From positions 1 through 43,191 of the forward strand of contig NZ_JACXWX010000039.1 in NCBI RefSeq assembly GCF_014764505.1: 43,191 nucleotides of DNA. Reading direction: 5' to 3'. The translations under genes and the position numbers were made by a program. Of the stretch, positions 8,689 through 16,438 are shown one piece after another. The notes under the pieces are model-generated. The model saw only the letters and a program-made list of their open reading frames with translations. It did not search any database and was not told where the DNA came from. This stretch comes from Phormidium tenue FACHB-886 (GTDB taxonomy: Bacteria > Cyanobacteriota > Cyanobacteriia > Elainellales > Elainellaceae). Every line of letters starts with the position of its first letter. Positions within the stretch are counted from its first letter, which is position 1.

Positions 8689-9741
8689 TCAATAGCCGTC
8701 AACTTCAACGACGGCATTGGCAAACTCCTGCGGCGCTTCCTGCGGCGGGTTGTGCCCCACACCACCAGTGATGACCCGGTGTGCGTATCTGCCCGAGAAT
8801 TTCCTGGCGTAGGAAGTAGCATCCGGGTGGGGCGCGCCGTTGGCGTCACCTTCAAGCGTGAGGGTGCGCACGGTGATCACTGGAGCTTCGGCAAGACGCT
8901 TCTCAAGATCGTCGTATTGGGTCTCGCCTTCGGCCAGTCCAAGTCGCCAGCGGTAGTTGTGGATGACGATGTCGACGTGATCTGGATTGTTGAAGGACGT
9001 GGCGCTGCGATCGAACGTTGCGTCATCGAAGTGCCATTGCGGCGAAGCAAGCTGCCAGATCAGCTTGTTAAAGTCATGCCGATATTGTTCGTAACCAGCG
9101 CGGCCCCGCTCCGTCGCGAAATAAAATTGATACCACCATTGGAGTTCGGCTTGCGGCAGCAATGGTGTCTGGTTGGCTTCAGGGTTGCCGATCAAGTAAC
9201 CGCTCACGGAGACGAGCGCCTTGCAGCGTTCGGGCCAGAGTGCTGCGATGATGTTGGCGGTGCGCGCGCCCCAATCATAACCCGCAAGGATCGCCTTCTC
9301 GATCTTGAGCGCATCCATCAAAGCGATAATATCGACTGCGATCGCCGACTGCTGCCCATTGCGGAACGTCTCGCTTGAACGAAAGCGTGTCGTGCCATAG
9401 CCGCGCAGATACGGGATGATCACCCGGTATCCCGCCGACGCCAACAAAGGGGCGACATCAACATAGCTGTAAATGTCGTAGGGCCATCCATGCAGGAGAA
9501 TGACCGGACGACCATTCGCGGGACCCGCTTCAGCGTATCCAATATTCAAGACACCCGCATCGATCTGCTTCAATGCGCCAAACGACGTGTTTGTCCCTGA
9601 CTTCATTCTGTCCAGAGCGGCTGGTTTCGTTTGGCTCGATTGTGCGTTAGCAGAACCGAATTGGACTAACTGTGTAGCAGCAATGGTCATGGCTGCAATG
9701 CCCAGAAAGCGGCGGCGTTGATGGTTGATTTTGTCGAACAT
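8689..9741 (-). CDS. Tat-exported alpha/beta hydrolase (haloalkane dehalogenase/epoxide hydrolase-like)
   Basis: 350 aa. The N-terminus has a twin-arginine motif (NHQRRRFLGIAAM, residues 6-18) and cleavage region SANAQS (about 30-35). The catalytic core has HGWP (84-87), nucleophile Asp156 in AGYDWGAR, an acidic residue in LEGDANG and His in GVGHNPPQE. An Asp nucleophile in place of Ser points to a haloalkane dehalogenase, fluoroacetate dehalogenase or soluble epoxide hydrolase type of chemistry. The start is three bases after the stop of the peroxiredoxin-like gene, so the two are translationally close. The leader is almost identical to that of the 13604-14959 hydrolase at DNA level although the mature proteins differ. 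Confidence 0.88.
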   Translation of the reverse strand: MFDKINHQRRRFLGIAAMTIAATQLVQFGSANAQSSQTKPAALDRMKSGTNTSFGALKQIDAGVLNIGYAEAGPANGRPVILLHGWPYDIYSYVDVAPLLASAGYRVIIPYLRGYGTTRFRSSETFRNGQQSAIAVDIIALMDALKIEKAILAGYDWGARTANIIAALWPERCKALVSVSGYLIGNPEANQTPLLPQAELQWWYQFYFATERGRAGYEQYRHDFNKLIWQLASPQWHFDDATFDRSATSFNNPDHVDIVIHNYRWRLGLAEGETQYDDLEKRLAEAPVITVRTLTLEGDANGAPHPDATSYARKFSGRYAHRVITGGVGHNPPQEAPQEFANAVVEVDGY

Positions 9742-9744
9742 TTT

Positions 9745-10341
9745 CTAATCCTGTTCGCCGAGTGTTTGGGCATAAGTTTTGCCGTACGGGTAGAAGAGTT
9801 CTTTGCGGTCTTCTTGCCACGCTGCTTTCAGTTCAGGTGTGGTGATGTCCCAGTCCGGTCGGCATTTTTTAAGAACGGCGCGCAGGTCCTGGCGCAGCTC
9901 TTCCACAGTGGGACGCCCGAAGAACCAGTAACCCATGTAGATCTTGTAAATGACCAGACCTGGTTCCAGGACGATCGTGTAGGGGATCATGGGATTGTGG
10001 AGCGGGTCGGTGTATTCAGCGATGTCGAGGTCTTTTTGGATCTTGCGTCCCGCGTCGGAGAGAAACGGCCAGTGAGCCCCGACACCGCTGCGATATTCAT
10101 TTGTCTCGGTGATATTGTCGGTGCTGATCGTGACCAGCCGGCAATAGCTGACCTCAAGCTCCCGATGGAGTTGCACCAGTCCTTCAGCCTGCCGACGATC
10201 CTTGGGGCAGTACCCGCCGCGACTGAGGACGAGCACCATCGGATGTTGTCCTTGTAGTTCAGAGAGCTTGCGGCGCTTTGTGGTGTGATCAGGCAGTTCG
10301 TAGTCGGGGAAAACAGATCCTGGAACAATGTCAGATCGCAT
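9745..10341 (-). CDS. Peroxiredoxin-like AhpC/TSA-domain protein
   Basis: 198 aa, no signal peptide. Thioredoxin fold: GSVFPDYELPDHTTKRRKLSEL (about 8-29), then a strand and active-site loop VLVLSRGGYCPKDRR with candidate peroxidatic Cys45. The loop differs from the canonical PxxxTxxC, so it belongs to a divergent redoxin group; peroxide reduction is likely but the reductant is unknown. The C-terminus (about 160-198) is an extension. ATG preceded by AAGGAG. It heads a close-packed unit with the two downstream hydrolases. Confidence 0.8.
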   Translation of the reverse strand: MRSDIVPGSVFPDYELPDHTTKRRKLSELQGQHPMVLVLSRGGYCPKDRRQAEGLVQLHRELEVSYCRLVTISTDNITETNEYRSGVGAHWPFLSDAGRKIQKDLDIAEYTDPLHNPMIPYTIVLEPGLVIYKIYMGYWFFGRPTVEELRQDLRAVLKKCRPDWDITTPELKAAWQEDRKELFYPYGKTYAQTLGEQD

Positions 10342-10533
10342 TTGAAAACTCCTTAAATCTTTTCAGGGACAAATGATTGTTTGCCGGTACGTCAGATTTG
10401 ATATGTGTCGAAAAGGATGGTTTATCCTGGGCACTGGTGAATGGGGAAGGGCTACTTCTTGATGTCCTAATCCGCTTGCTTTGGTAACGCTCTGGTGACG
10501 GTGTGCCATCTTCCCCACTCCAGCCTTTGCGCC

Positions 10534-11280
10534 TCAAAGCTGAGTCCGCCCACCGTCAACTGCAAGTTCAACTCCTGTAATGTAGGAGGCATCGTCCGAT
10601 GCCAGAAAAGACACAGCCTTCGCAACTTCCTCTACCGTGCCAAACCGCTGCATCGGCATCTGTTGTAGGAGACTGTTTCCCATTTCTTGGACAGCTGCTT
10701 CTGGCAAACCAAGCTTGCCAAATAGCGGTGTCTCGATCACGCCAGGACTCACAGCATTAACCCGGATCTTGCGTGGCAGTAACTCCGTTGCCAGTGTCCG
10801 GGTGAGCGATCGCAGAGCCGCTTTGGTCGCAGATACCGCTGAGGTTCCGGCAATGCCGACCTCCACAAACCAGGATGTGGTGAATACAATGGCTCCGCCA
10901 TCCTTCAGTAGCGGCAGCGCCTTCTGAACAGTGAAGTAATTACCTCGAAAATTGGTATTGAACAGCTCGTCTACCACTTCTTCAGTTGTACTCTCCACCG
11001 GACCCAGCTTCGCGATGCCCGCATTGGCGAAGAGGACATCAATGTGTCCATACTGCTCGCGCACCTGCTTGAACAGTTCGTCCAGTTCAGCAGGCTTGCT
11101 CACATCCGCTGAGACCACGAGCGCATCTGAGCCTAGCGTTTTCGCCGCTTGAGAGAGCGTGTCGGGAGTCCTGCCGGTCACCACGACCTTAGCTCCTTGG
11201 CGAATAAACTCCTGAGCGGTTGCGAGACCGATGCCGCTAGTACCGCCCGTGATCAGGGCTGTTTTACCTTCCAGTTTCAT
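10534..11280 (-). CDS. SDR-family oxidoreductase with substituted catalytic Tyr
   Basis: 248 aa classical short-chain dehydrogenase fold. The dinucleotide loop is TGGTSGIG (11-18), the NNAG-equivalent is FANAG (84-88), then catalytic Ser136, Lys153 and the PG motif SPGVIETP. The position of the catalytic Tyr (149; YxxxK) reads Val: SAVSATKAAL, codon GTA. Either it is catalytically altered or it belongs to a subgroup that tolerates the change. ATG 11280 is preceded by AGGAG; a longer frame from 11370 has no support. A 60-bp sequence with an ACTCAAG dyad, shared with the VOC gene, lies about 100-160 bases upstream. The reaction is NAD(P)-dependent if active; the substrate is unknown. Confidence 0.9.
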   Translation of the reverse strand: MKLEGKTALITGGTSGIGLATAQEFIRQGAKVVVTGRTPDTLSQAAKTLGSDALVVSADVSKPAELDELFKQVREQYGHIDVLFANAGIAKLGPVESTTEEVVDELFNTNFRGNYFTVQKALPLLKDGGAIVFTTSWFVEVGIAGTSAVSATKAALRSLTRTLATELLPRKIRVNAVSPGVIETPLFGKLGLPEAAVQEMGNSLLQQMPMQRFGTVEEVAKAVSFLASDDASYITGVELAVDGGRTQL

Positions 11281-11383
11281 AACAATCTCCTGTGGAAATA
11301 ATGTGTGAATGTTGCAAAGCAGGTGAGGGTCGAAGCCTTTGTTCTCTAGGTTGGTCAACTTGCTACCCACCTCGGTTACACTT

Positions 11384-11441
11384 CATTCTTCTGCGATCGC
11401 TTTATTCAGACCACTCAAGTTCCTTGAGTTAACCCGAAACT
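11384..11441 (-). promoter_or_regulatory. Shared upstream element with ACTCAAG dyad, SDR copy
   Basis: About 58 bp closely match 15988-16045: CATTCTT, TGCGATCGC, ATTCA, ACCACTCAAGTT, TTGAGTTAA and CTTAAAT are all shared in order. The core dyad ACTCAAG-TTC-CTTGAGT at 11413-11429 is perfect (7-nt arms). It lies upstream of the SDR gene on the - strand. It is a likely operator for a dimeric regulator (MarR/HxlR-like symmetry), inferred from conservation between two promoters. Confidence 0.65.
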
Positions 11442-11475
11442 TAAATTGTTCGCAGTTAAAAACAAGGTCTTGGCA

Positions 11476-12429
11476 CTACGATCGGACTGCCTCTAAAGCC
11501 GCGACTTGACTGGGCGTAAATTCAGCAGCGTGCAATTTCACGAAGTCGTACAGGCTGGTCGGCGTCTTGCCGGTGAGCTGGAACAGGTCATCCGTCAGGC
11601 GGTCATACCGTCCCTGCGCGTGCAGTTCAGCCATCACCGTGAGGTGGTTGAGGAGGTGCGTTGGCACGCCAAACTTGCGAAGCGTATCAGTCCAGCCAGA
11701 GAGCGGCACGTCACGATAGCAGATCGGGCGACCGAGTGCCTCGGAAAAGACACGCGCATAGTGATGCAGATCGGCTGACTCAAATCCGGTCAGATTGTAA
11801 ACCTGACCAATGTGCGAAGCAGGGTTGTCGAGGATCACGGCAACAGCGCGCGCTACATCAACCGCCGAAATCGGCGAGGTCTTGCCGTTCCCTAGCGGCA
11901 GCGCCAGTTCGTTGCTATCCCGGATGCCAGCAGCAGCGAGACGCAGGAAGAAGCTCTCAAGGAAGACCGTCGGTCGCACTGTGACGACCGGCAGCCCCGA
12001 CCACGCCAATGCTTGTTCCGCCAGCCAGTGCAGCTTGTGCTGTGGGCTGTCCGTGGTTTCGGTGATGCTCATCTGCGTCACTGTCATTTGTGACATGTTC
12101 ACGAAAGCCTCGACCCCGTGGTGCTTCGCCACCGCTGCGGTGTTGACCGTGGCTTCGAGATACGCTGGCGAAACCGACATGCCGAAATAGATGCGTGCCA
12201 CCCCTTCGATCGCCCGGTGCATTGAGGCAAGATCGATCAGATCGCCTTGCACAACCTCCGCTCCGAGCTGGCGCAGAGCTTCAGCGCGTTCATCCTCTCG
12301 CCGAACCAGGGCACGCACCTTGTGCCCCTTGTCGAGCAGCATTGCGGTGAGGTTGCGACCAATCGCACCGAGATCGCCTGCCGCTCCGGTCACGAGGATG
12401 GGGCTGTCCTGTGTGGATTTCATCGTCAT
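11476..12429 (-). CDS. NmrA-like NAD(P)-binding oxidoreductase
   Basis: 317 aa. The start is taken at MTMKSTQD (12429), preceded by an AAAGGTG-type site; a longer frame to 12540 overlaps the upstream gene. Extended-SDR Rossmann start: ILVTGAAGDLGAIGRNLTAML, then VRALVRRED (NADP-type Arg) and VVQGDLID. The C-terminal part (VTVRPTVFLESFF, ISAVDVARAVAVIL, YNLTGFES) is typical of NmrA/HSCARG and NAD(P)H-quinone oxidoreductase type (QOR2-like) proteins. It may act as a reductase or redox sensor. The nucleotide loop is TGAAGDLGAIG, slightly longer than GxxGxxG. It is 55 bases after the thioredoxin-like gene, likely in the same transcript. Confidence 0.85.
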   Translation of the reverse strand: MTMKSTQDSPILVTGAAGDLGAIGRNLTAMLLDKGHKVRALVRREDERAEALRQLGAEVVQGDLIDLASMHRAIEGVARIYFGMSVSPAYLEATVNTAAVAKHHGVEAFVNMSQMTVTQMSITETTDSPQHKLHWLAEQALAWSGLPVVTVRPTVFLESFFLRLAAAGIRDSNELALPLGNGKTSPISAVDVARAVAVILDNPASHIGQVYNLTGFESADLHHYARVFSEALGRPICYRDVPLSGWTDTLRKFGVPTHLLNHLTVMAELHAQGRYDRLTDDLFQLTGKTPTSLYDFVKLHAAEFTPSQVAALEAVRS

Positions 12430-12484
12430 ATCATTCACCTTTACCTTCTTGTCGCTTGTTGCGAAGACGTATCTGTTGGCGTGA

Positions 12485-13576
12485 TCAACCGAACGTGAAT
12501 GCAAACACCTCCACCCCGGCATCCAGAAACTCGATCTCAAACTGTCGATCGCGGATGGGCTGTGGCTGTCGAATCAGTTGGTACAACCGCTGTTCGGTAA
12601 CGGTGCCTTCGCCTCGCTCATTGATGTCAAGTCCGCGCGCCGCTGCAACTACCGGCTGTCCGTCTGTGAGCAAGCGAAACCGCACAGACGTTCCTGGCTT
12701 AGCCGGACCCATGACAAGATGCAGGTCGCGGGCGTGGAAGCGGTAGGCGAGCCGCCCACCGGACCGGTTCAGGGCAATGGCTTGTCTGCCGATCGTCCAA
12801 TCGCCCGAAAGCGCCCACTGATTCAGTCTCAATTGCGTGGGGGCGGTATATAAACGAGGACTGTCGACCACCGCACCGGCAGACGCAAAATTCTTCGTTC
12901 TTTGGTAGCCGAGGTAGTTTTCAGGCGATCTCAGGCTGTCCCAATCGGCGGCAGCCTCAAAACCATGAGCATCGACTTCGACCATCTCCGGACCGACAGA
13001 GTCAGTTCCGGACTCAGATAGTAGCTGTTGAATGACCCGTTCCGATTGCTCGTATTCGCCCTCGCCGAAGTGGTGATGACGAATGCGTCCTTGCGTATCT
13101 ATAAAATAAAGGGCGGGCCAATAATGGTTTCCGAACGCGCGCCACACCGCATAATCATTATCCACGGCGATCGGGTAGTCAATTTTCATTTCTGTTGAGG
13201 CTCGGCGAACATTATCGAGATTCTGCTCGAATTCGAACTCCGGGGTATGTACACCAATGACTACGAGTCCCTGGTCTTTATATTTCTCAGCCCACGCGCG
13301 CACATAAGGGAGTTGGCGCAGCCAATTGATGCAGGTATAAGTCCAGAAGTTGATGAGCACGACTTTTCCACGCAGTTCGTCAACGGTTAATGGCTGTGAA
13401 TTGAGCCAGGAGTTTGCCCCGGCAAGAGACGGTAGTTTTCCTTCAATCGGTAACTCAGGCGTTGCTGACATAGTGGGTTGTTTAGTGCCGCCGAGCATAC
13501 CGAGCTGGGTGGCAGCAATAGTTGTAAGCATGGTTGTTAGAAAGTAACGGCGATTATGATTGATTTTCTCGAACAC
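12485..13576 (-). CDS. Exported thioredoxin-like protein, DipZ/TlpA type
   Basis: 363 aa from a GTG codon (13576) with GGAAGG upstream. The N-terminus MFEKINHNRRYFLTTM resembles the Tat leaders of its neighbours (one RR, hydrophobic stretch to about 30). The redoxin domain (about 45-185) has NFWTYTCINWLRQLPYVRAW: the active site is C82-I-N-W85, so the resolving Cys of CxxC is Trp. A C-terminal beta-rich domain (about 215-363) matches the extra domain of DipZ-like redoxins. Monothiol chemistry is expected. It may protect or reduce exported neighbours of the block; that is inference. It is 27 bases downstream of epoxide hydrolase 2. Confidence 0.85.
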   Translation of the reverse strand: MFEKINHNRRYFLTTMLTTIAATQLGMLGGTKQPTMSATPELPIEGKLPSLAGANSWLNSQPLTVDELRGKVVLINFWTYTCINWLRQLPYVRAWAEKYKDQGLVVIGVHTPEFEFEQNLDNVRRASTEMKIDYPIAVDNDYAVWRAFGNHYWPALYFIDTQGRIRHHHFGEGEYEQSERVIQQLLSESGTDSVGPEMVEVDAHGFEAAADWDSLRSPENYLGYQRTKNFASAGAVVDSPRLYTAPTQLRLNQWALSGDWTIGRQAIALNRSGGRLAYRFHARDLHLVMGPAKPGTSVRFRLLTDGQPVVAAARGLDINERGEGTVTEQRLYQLIRQPQPIRDRQFEIEFLDAGVEVFAFTFG

Positions 13577-13603
13577 GTGCTGACCTTCCTGTGGTTGCGA
13601 TGA

Positions 13604-14959
13604 TTAACGCAGCGATCGGAACCCTGCCCGCAGTTCCTGAGCAAAAATCATTGGCTGCTCCCAGGCTGCGAAATGTCCACCTTTGTCGAGCTGGTTGTAG
13701 TAGATGAGATTGGGATAAGCCCGCTCAGTCCAGCTCCGCGGGGCCTGATATGCCTCACCGGGAAAGACGCTCACAGCTACCGGAATCGAGACGCCCTTGG
13801 CGTTCCAAAAGCCACCCTTATATTCCCAATAGAGCCGAGACGCAGAGACTCCCGTGTTCGTCAGCCAATACAGCGTGATGTTATCGAGGATGTCGTCACG
13901 CGTCAGTTCACCTGTGGTGCTTGTGGTTCGGTTCAGAGCCTCGAAGACCGCAGCGGCAGGTTGACCGCCAGCATCATCGTGGTCGAGCAGCCAGGCAGCC
14001 AGTCCGACGGGGGAATCTGCAATGCCATACAACGTTTGTGGGCGCGATGCCATGTACTTGGCGTAGGCGACTCTTTGCTTCAACGTGATGTCTAGCTGCT
14101 TGTAGGCACGCGTTTCCTCGGCTGACAGACCTGCTGGAGGCGGGTCGCCGGCCACAAGCGCCTTGTCGACGTCGGCTGGAACGGTCCCAGGATAGTTGGT
14201 GTGGATGGCGAGCAATCCCGCAGGTGCCTGTACACCCATCAGGTCAACGACGAACGCGCCCCAGTCGCCACCTTGAGCAACGTAGCGGCTGTAGCCAAGG
14301 CGCTGCATCAACACGTCCCAGGCACTTGCCATGCGCTCGACGCCCCAGCCTGTAGTGGTTGGTTTGCCGGAGAAGCCATAGCCGGGCATCGACGGAATCA
14401 CCACATGAAAAGCATCCGATGCGCTCCCACCATATGCCGTGGGGTTGATCAGGGGATCGATGATCTTGAGCTGCTCGATGATCGAGCCGGGCCATCCGTG
14501 CGTGACGATGAGCGGTAATGCGTTTTCATGTTTCGAACGAGCATGAATAAAATGAATGTCTAGTCCATCGATCTCGGTGATGAAGTGCGGCAAGGTGTTC
14601 AACTTTGCCTCGACCTTGCGCCAGTCGTAATCTGTTGCCCAATAGCGCGCGAGTTCTTGCATCGTCGCGAGCGGTAGCCCCTGCGACAGGTCGGTGACAG
14701 TCTCCTTTTCAGGCCATTGCGTGGCTGTGATACGGCGACGGAGGTCAACGAGTGCTTCTTCCGACATGTTGATGTGGAAGGGGCGGATTGCGGTTGGGTC
14801 GCTGTGCGCGGTTCCAGGCTGAGTTGTGGTGGTCTCCATTCGTTTTGTTTGGGTCGATTGAGCGTTGGCAGAACCGAATCGACCAAGCTGTGTAGCAGCA
14901 ATCGTCATGGCTGCAATACCCAAAAAGCGGCGGCGTTGATGGTTGATTTTGTCAGACAT
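13604..14959 (-). CDS. Tat-exported epoxide hydrolase (EHN), paralogue 2
   Basis: 451 aa. Twin-arginine leader NHQRRRFLGIAAMTIAATQL with SANAQS cleavage region (about 30-35). EHN domain (about 58-165), oxyanion HGWPG (154-158), nucleophile Asp232 in GGDWGA, His in LDKGGHFAAWEQP and conserved PGYGFSGKPT. All expected epoxide-hydrolase residues are present. It is long-range similar to the 7260-8636 protein through the whole mature region, but the leaders are unrelated (Tat here, Sec-like there). ATG with GGAGA eight bases upstream. It heads a tight unit with the thioredoxin-like and NmrA-like genes. Confidence 0.92.
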   Translation of the reverse strand: MSDKINHQRRRFLGIAAMTIAATQLGRFGSANAQSTQTKRMETTTTQPGTAHSDPTAIRPFHINMSEEALVDLRRRITATQWPEKETVTDLSQGLPLATMQELARYWATDYDWRKVEAKLNTLPHFITEIDGLDIHFIHARSKHENALPLIVTHGWPGSIIEQLKIIDPLINPTAYGGSASDAFHVVIPSMPGYGFSGKPTTTGWGVERMASAWDVLMQRLGYSRYVAQGGDWGAFVVDLMGVQAPAGLLAIHTNYPGTVPADVDKALVAGDPPPAGLSAEETRAYKQLDITLKQRVAYAKYMASRPQTLYGIADSPVGLAAWLLDHDDAGGQPAAAVFEALNRTTSTTGELTRDDILDNITLYWLTNTGVSASRLYWEYKGGFWNAKGVSIPVAVSVFPGEAYQAPRSWTERAYPNLIYYNQLDKGGHFAAWEQPMIFAQELRAGFRSLR

Positions 14960-15250
14960 TGATCGTTCTCCAATTGGATTGAACTGAGGTTAGGTATTGT
15001 CTGCCCACATTACTGAGCTTTGATAGTGAAGCGAGCTGTGGGTTTGAGTTCCGTTGCTGGACCCATCGCTTAATGCAGCGAGGAAAAGGCGATCGGTGCC
15101 AGCAACTTGTTACTGATGTTCTGCACGAGTGGACCGTTCTTCTCAGTCTGAGTGGAGATCGCGATTCATTCAGGGTCAGTGAGGAATGCGCTCCAACGCT
15201 TCTCTCAGCGTCGTTCAGAACCCGCCCTAGTGAATGTTGTTCTGACCGCA

Positions 15251-15940
15251 TTATCTGGAAAGAACAGGAAAAGCCTCCTCCATGTAGCGGTCAGCCGCAG
15301 CCGCAGCCTCTTCTGGATTACTGCCCTTCTGACGTGCACTCAGATAGGGTGCGTACCAGTCCCACCAGTCATGCTTAGCGTGCGTCTTCTCGTAATGGTC
15401 ATGGTGCTCTGCCGTCTCGCGCAGAAGGTTTGCCAGGGTTGCAACGTCTAGATTTTGTGCTGGCGTCGAGTCCCATAGACGACCAGGAAGCCGCGTTGTG
15501 ATTTCCTGGAGCAGCCAGACGTTCCCGTCCGGGTCCTCAAACGAGGCAAACGAGAAGTAGGAACGACCTTGTGGATCGCGACCGCCGACGCGCGGGTTCT
15601 CTAGGGTATTGTTAAAGGGTCCGCCAGCGTAGTGGAAGATCTCGCTGACGTTGACACCACGGGCGATCAAGTCTTCGCGGGCGTCGTCGAGGTTGTCCAC
15701 AGCGAGAACCAGGTTATGCGCCGAGCCAGAATTATTTGGAGTGACTCCCTTGCCGAAGAGGATCGAGGCGTCCGAGTTGGGCGGTGTCAGGTGCACGCCG
15801 CGGAAGTCGCCCTCCGCCACGTCGATGTCGAACCGCCAGCCGAGATTCTCGTAGAATGCCTTCGTGCGATCCACGTCAGCAACGTTGAACACCACGAGTT
15901 CGAGTTTCATGTTTGGATTGGTTACAGGATTGCGACTCAT
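15251..15940 (-). CDS. VOC-family (glyoxalase/bleomycin-resistance fold) protein
   Basis: 229 aa; start MSRNPVTN at 15940 chosen from AAGGAG seven bases upstream. One VOC module (about 10-125: MKLELVVFNVADVDRTKAFYENLGWRFD, then SASILFGKG-like strand, NLVLAVDNLDDAREDL, FASFEDPDGNVWLLQE) with the usual DPDGN turn and terminal Glu metal ligand. A helical, charged C-terminal extension (about 150-229, HDHYEKTHAKHDWWDWY then ARQKGSNPEEAAAAADRYMEE) resembles the small helical domain seen in some VOC fusion proteins. Likely a metal-dependent dioxygenase, isomerase or thiol transferase; the substrate is unknown. Its promoter carries the ACTCAAG element. Confidence 0.85.
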   Translation of the reverse strand: MSRNPVTNPNMKLELVVFNVADVDRTKAFYENLGWRFDIDVAEGDFRGVHLTPPNSDASILFGKGVTPNNSGSAHNLVLAVDNLDDAREDLIARGVNVSEIFHYAGGPFNNTLENPRVGGRDPQGRSYFSFASFEDPDGNVWLLQEITTRLPGRLWDSTPAQNLDVATLANLLRETAEHHDHYEKTHAKHDWWDWYAPYLSARQKGSNPEEAAAAADRYMEEAFPVLSR

Positions 15941-15987
15941 CTTGTTCTCCTTTTGGTTGGTAAGTTGCTGTTCCGATTCGTTACTTT

Positions 15988-16045
15988 TCATTCTTGTGCG
16001 ATCGCCCCATTCAAACCACTCAAGTTCTTTGAGTTAAAACGCGAC
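15988..16045 (-). promoter_or_regulatory. Shared upstream element with ACTCAAG dyad, VOC copy
   Basis: Second copy of the 11384-11441 element. Its core ACTCAAG-TTC-TTTGAGT at 16018-16034 has one arm mismatch. It lies about 80 bases upstream of the VOC start codon, a distance suited to an operator. The 5' part carries a GCGATCGC octamer in both copies. Confidence 0.65.
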
Positions 16046-16076
16046 TTAAATGGGTGTCCTTCTGAACTTTCAGCAT

Positions 16077-16322
16077 TCAACTGAATTCGGCTTCGGTGTA
16101 CCAACGGGTGGGATGCATTGAACTGGTACCTCTAAGTTGATCAAACACGATCGTTGCTTCACCTGAGTTAGAAGGCTGCTCGGCACCAATGCTAGCCAAT
16201 CGGATTTCAGATCCAGTTGCAGTTTGAGCAAAGAAGGCTTTACTGTGAGTGACATCAAACTCGATGGTTTCTACGTTAGTTGCCTGCGTGATTGTTACTG
16301 CTTTCGGAGTTTGTCCGGCATT
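16077..16322 (-). pseudogene. Unrecognised gene remnant, start missing
   Basis: A - strand frame of about 81 residues with protein-like composition reads KAVTITQATNVETIEFDVTH, then KAFFAQTATGSEIRLASIGA, then FDQLRGTSSMHPTRWYTEAE and stops at 16077. It has no start codon: stops lie directly upstream, and the reading continues better in another frame (TPVLKLIKMVVK). This suggests a frameshift and decay. I do not know the family. It ends where the palindromic element begins. Confidence 0.35.
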
Positions 16323-16351
16323 TCACTACCATCTTGATCAGCTTGAGGACA

Positions 16352-16438
16352 GGTGTTGCTGATTTCTGAGATGATTTTTGAGTGAGAGGGGCGCGGAGCG
16401 CCCCTCTCACTCAAAAATCATCCCCCTGTTAAGCAATG
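16352..16438. repeat. Long palindromic repeat, copy 2 (inverted)
   Basis: Arms 16371-16394 and 16398-16421 (24 nt, perfect) with loop GGA. This is the reverse complement of copy 1 at 1-88, including flanks. One flank has CCCCC and the other CTCAG, so the G4/C4 extension of copy 1 is lost on one side. It sits exactly between two decayed genes. Confidence 0.85.

Noticed and set aside
8752-9378. A 208-codon + strand frame opposite the alpha/beta hydrolase
   Set aside because: It is antisense to a well-supported gene with all catalytic motifs; long opposite frames are common in GC-richer DNA and it has no recognised domain.
9718-10257. A 179-codon + strand frame opposite the peroxiredoxin-like gene
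   Set aside because: Antisense shadow; the - strand product has a clear redoxin fold and a ribosome site.
11281-11370. A longer start for the SDR at 11370
   Set aside because: The extra 30 residues are not Rossmann-like, and a good AGGAG lies directly before ATG 11280.
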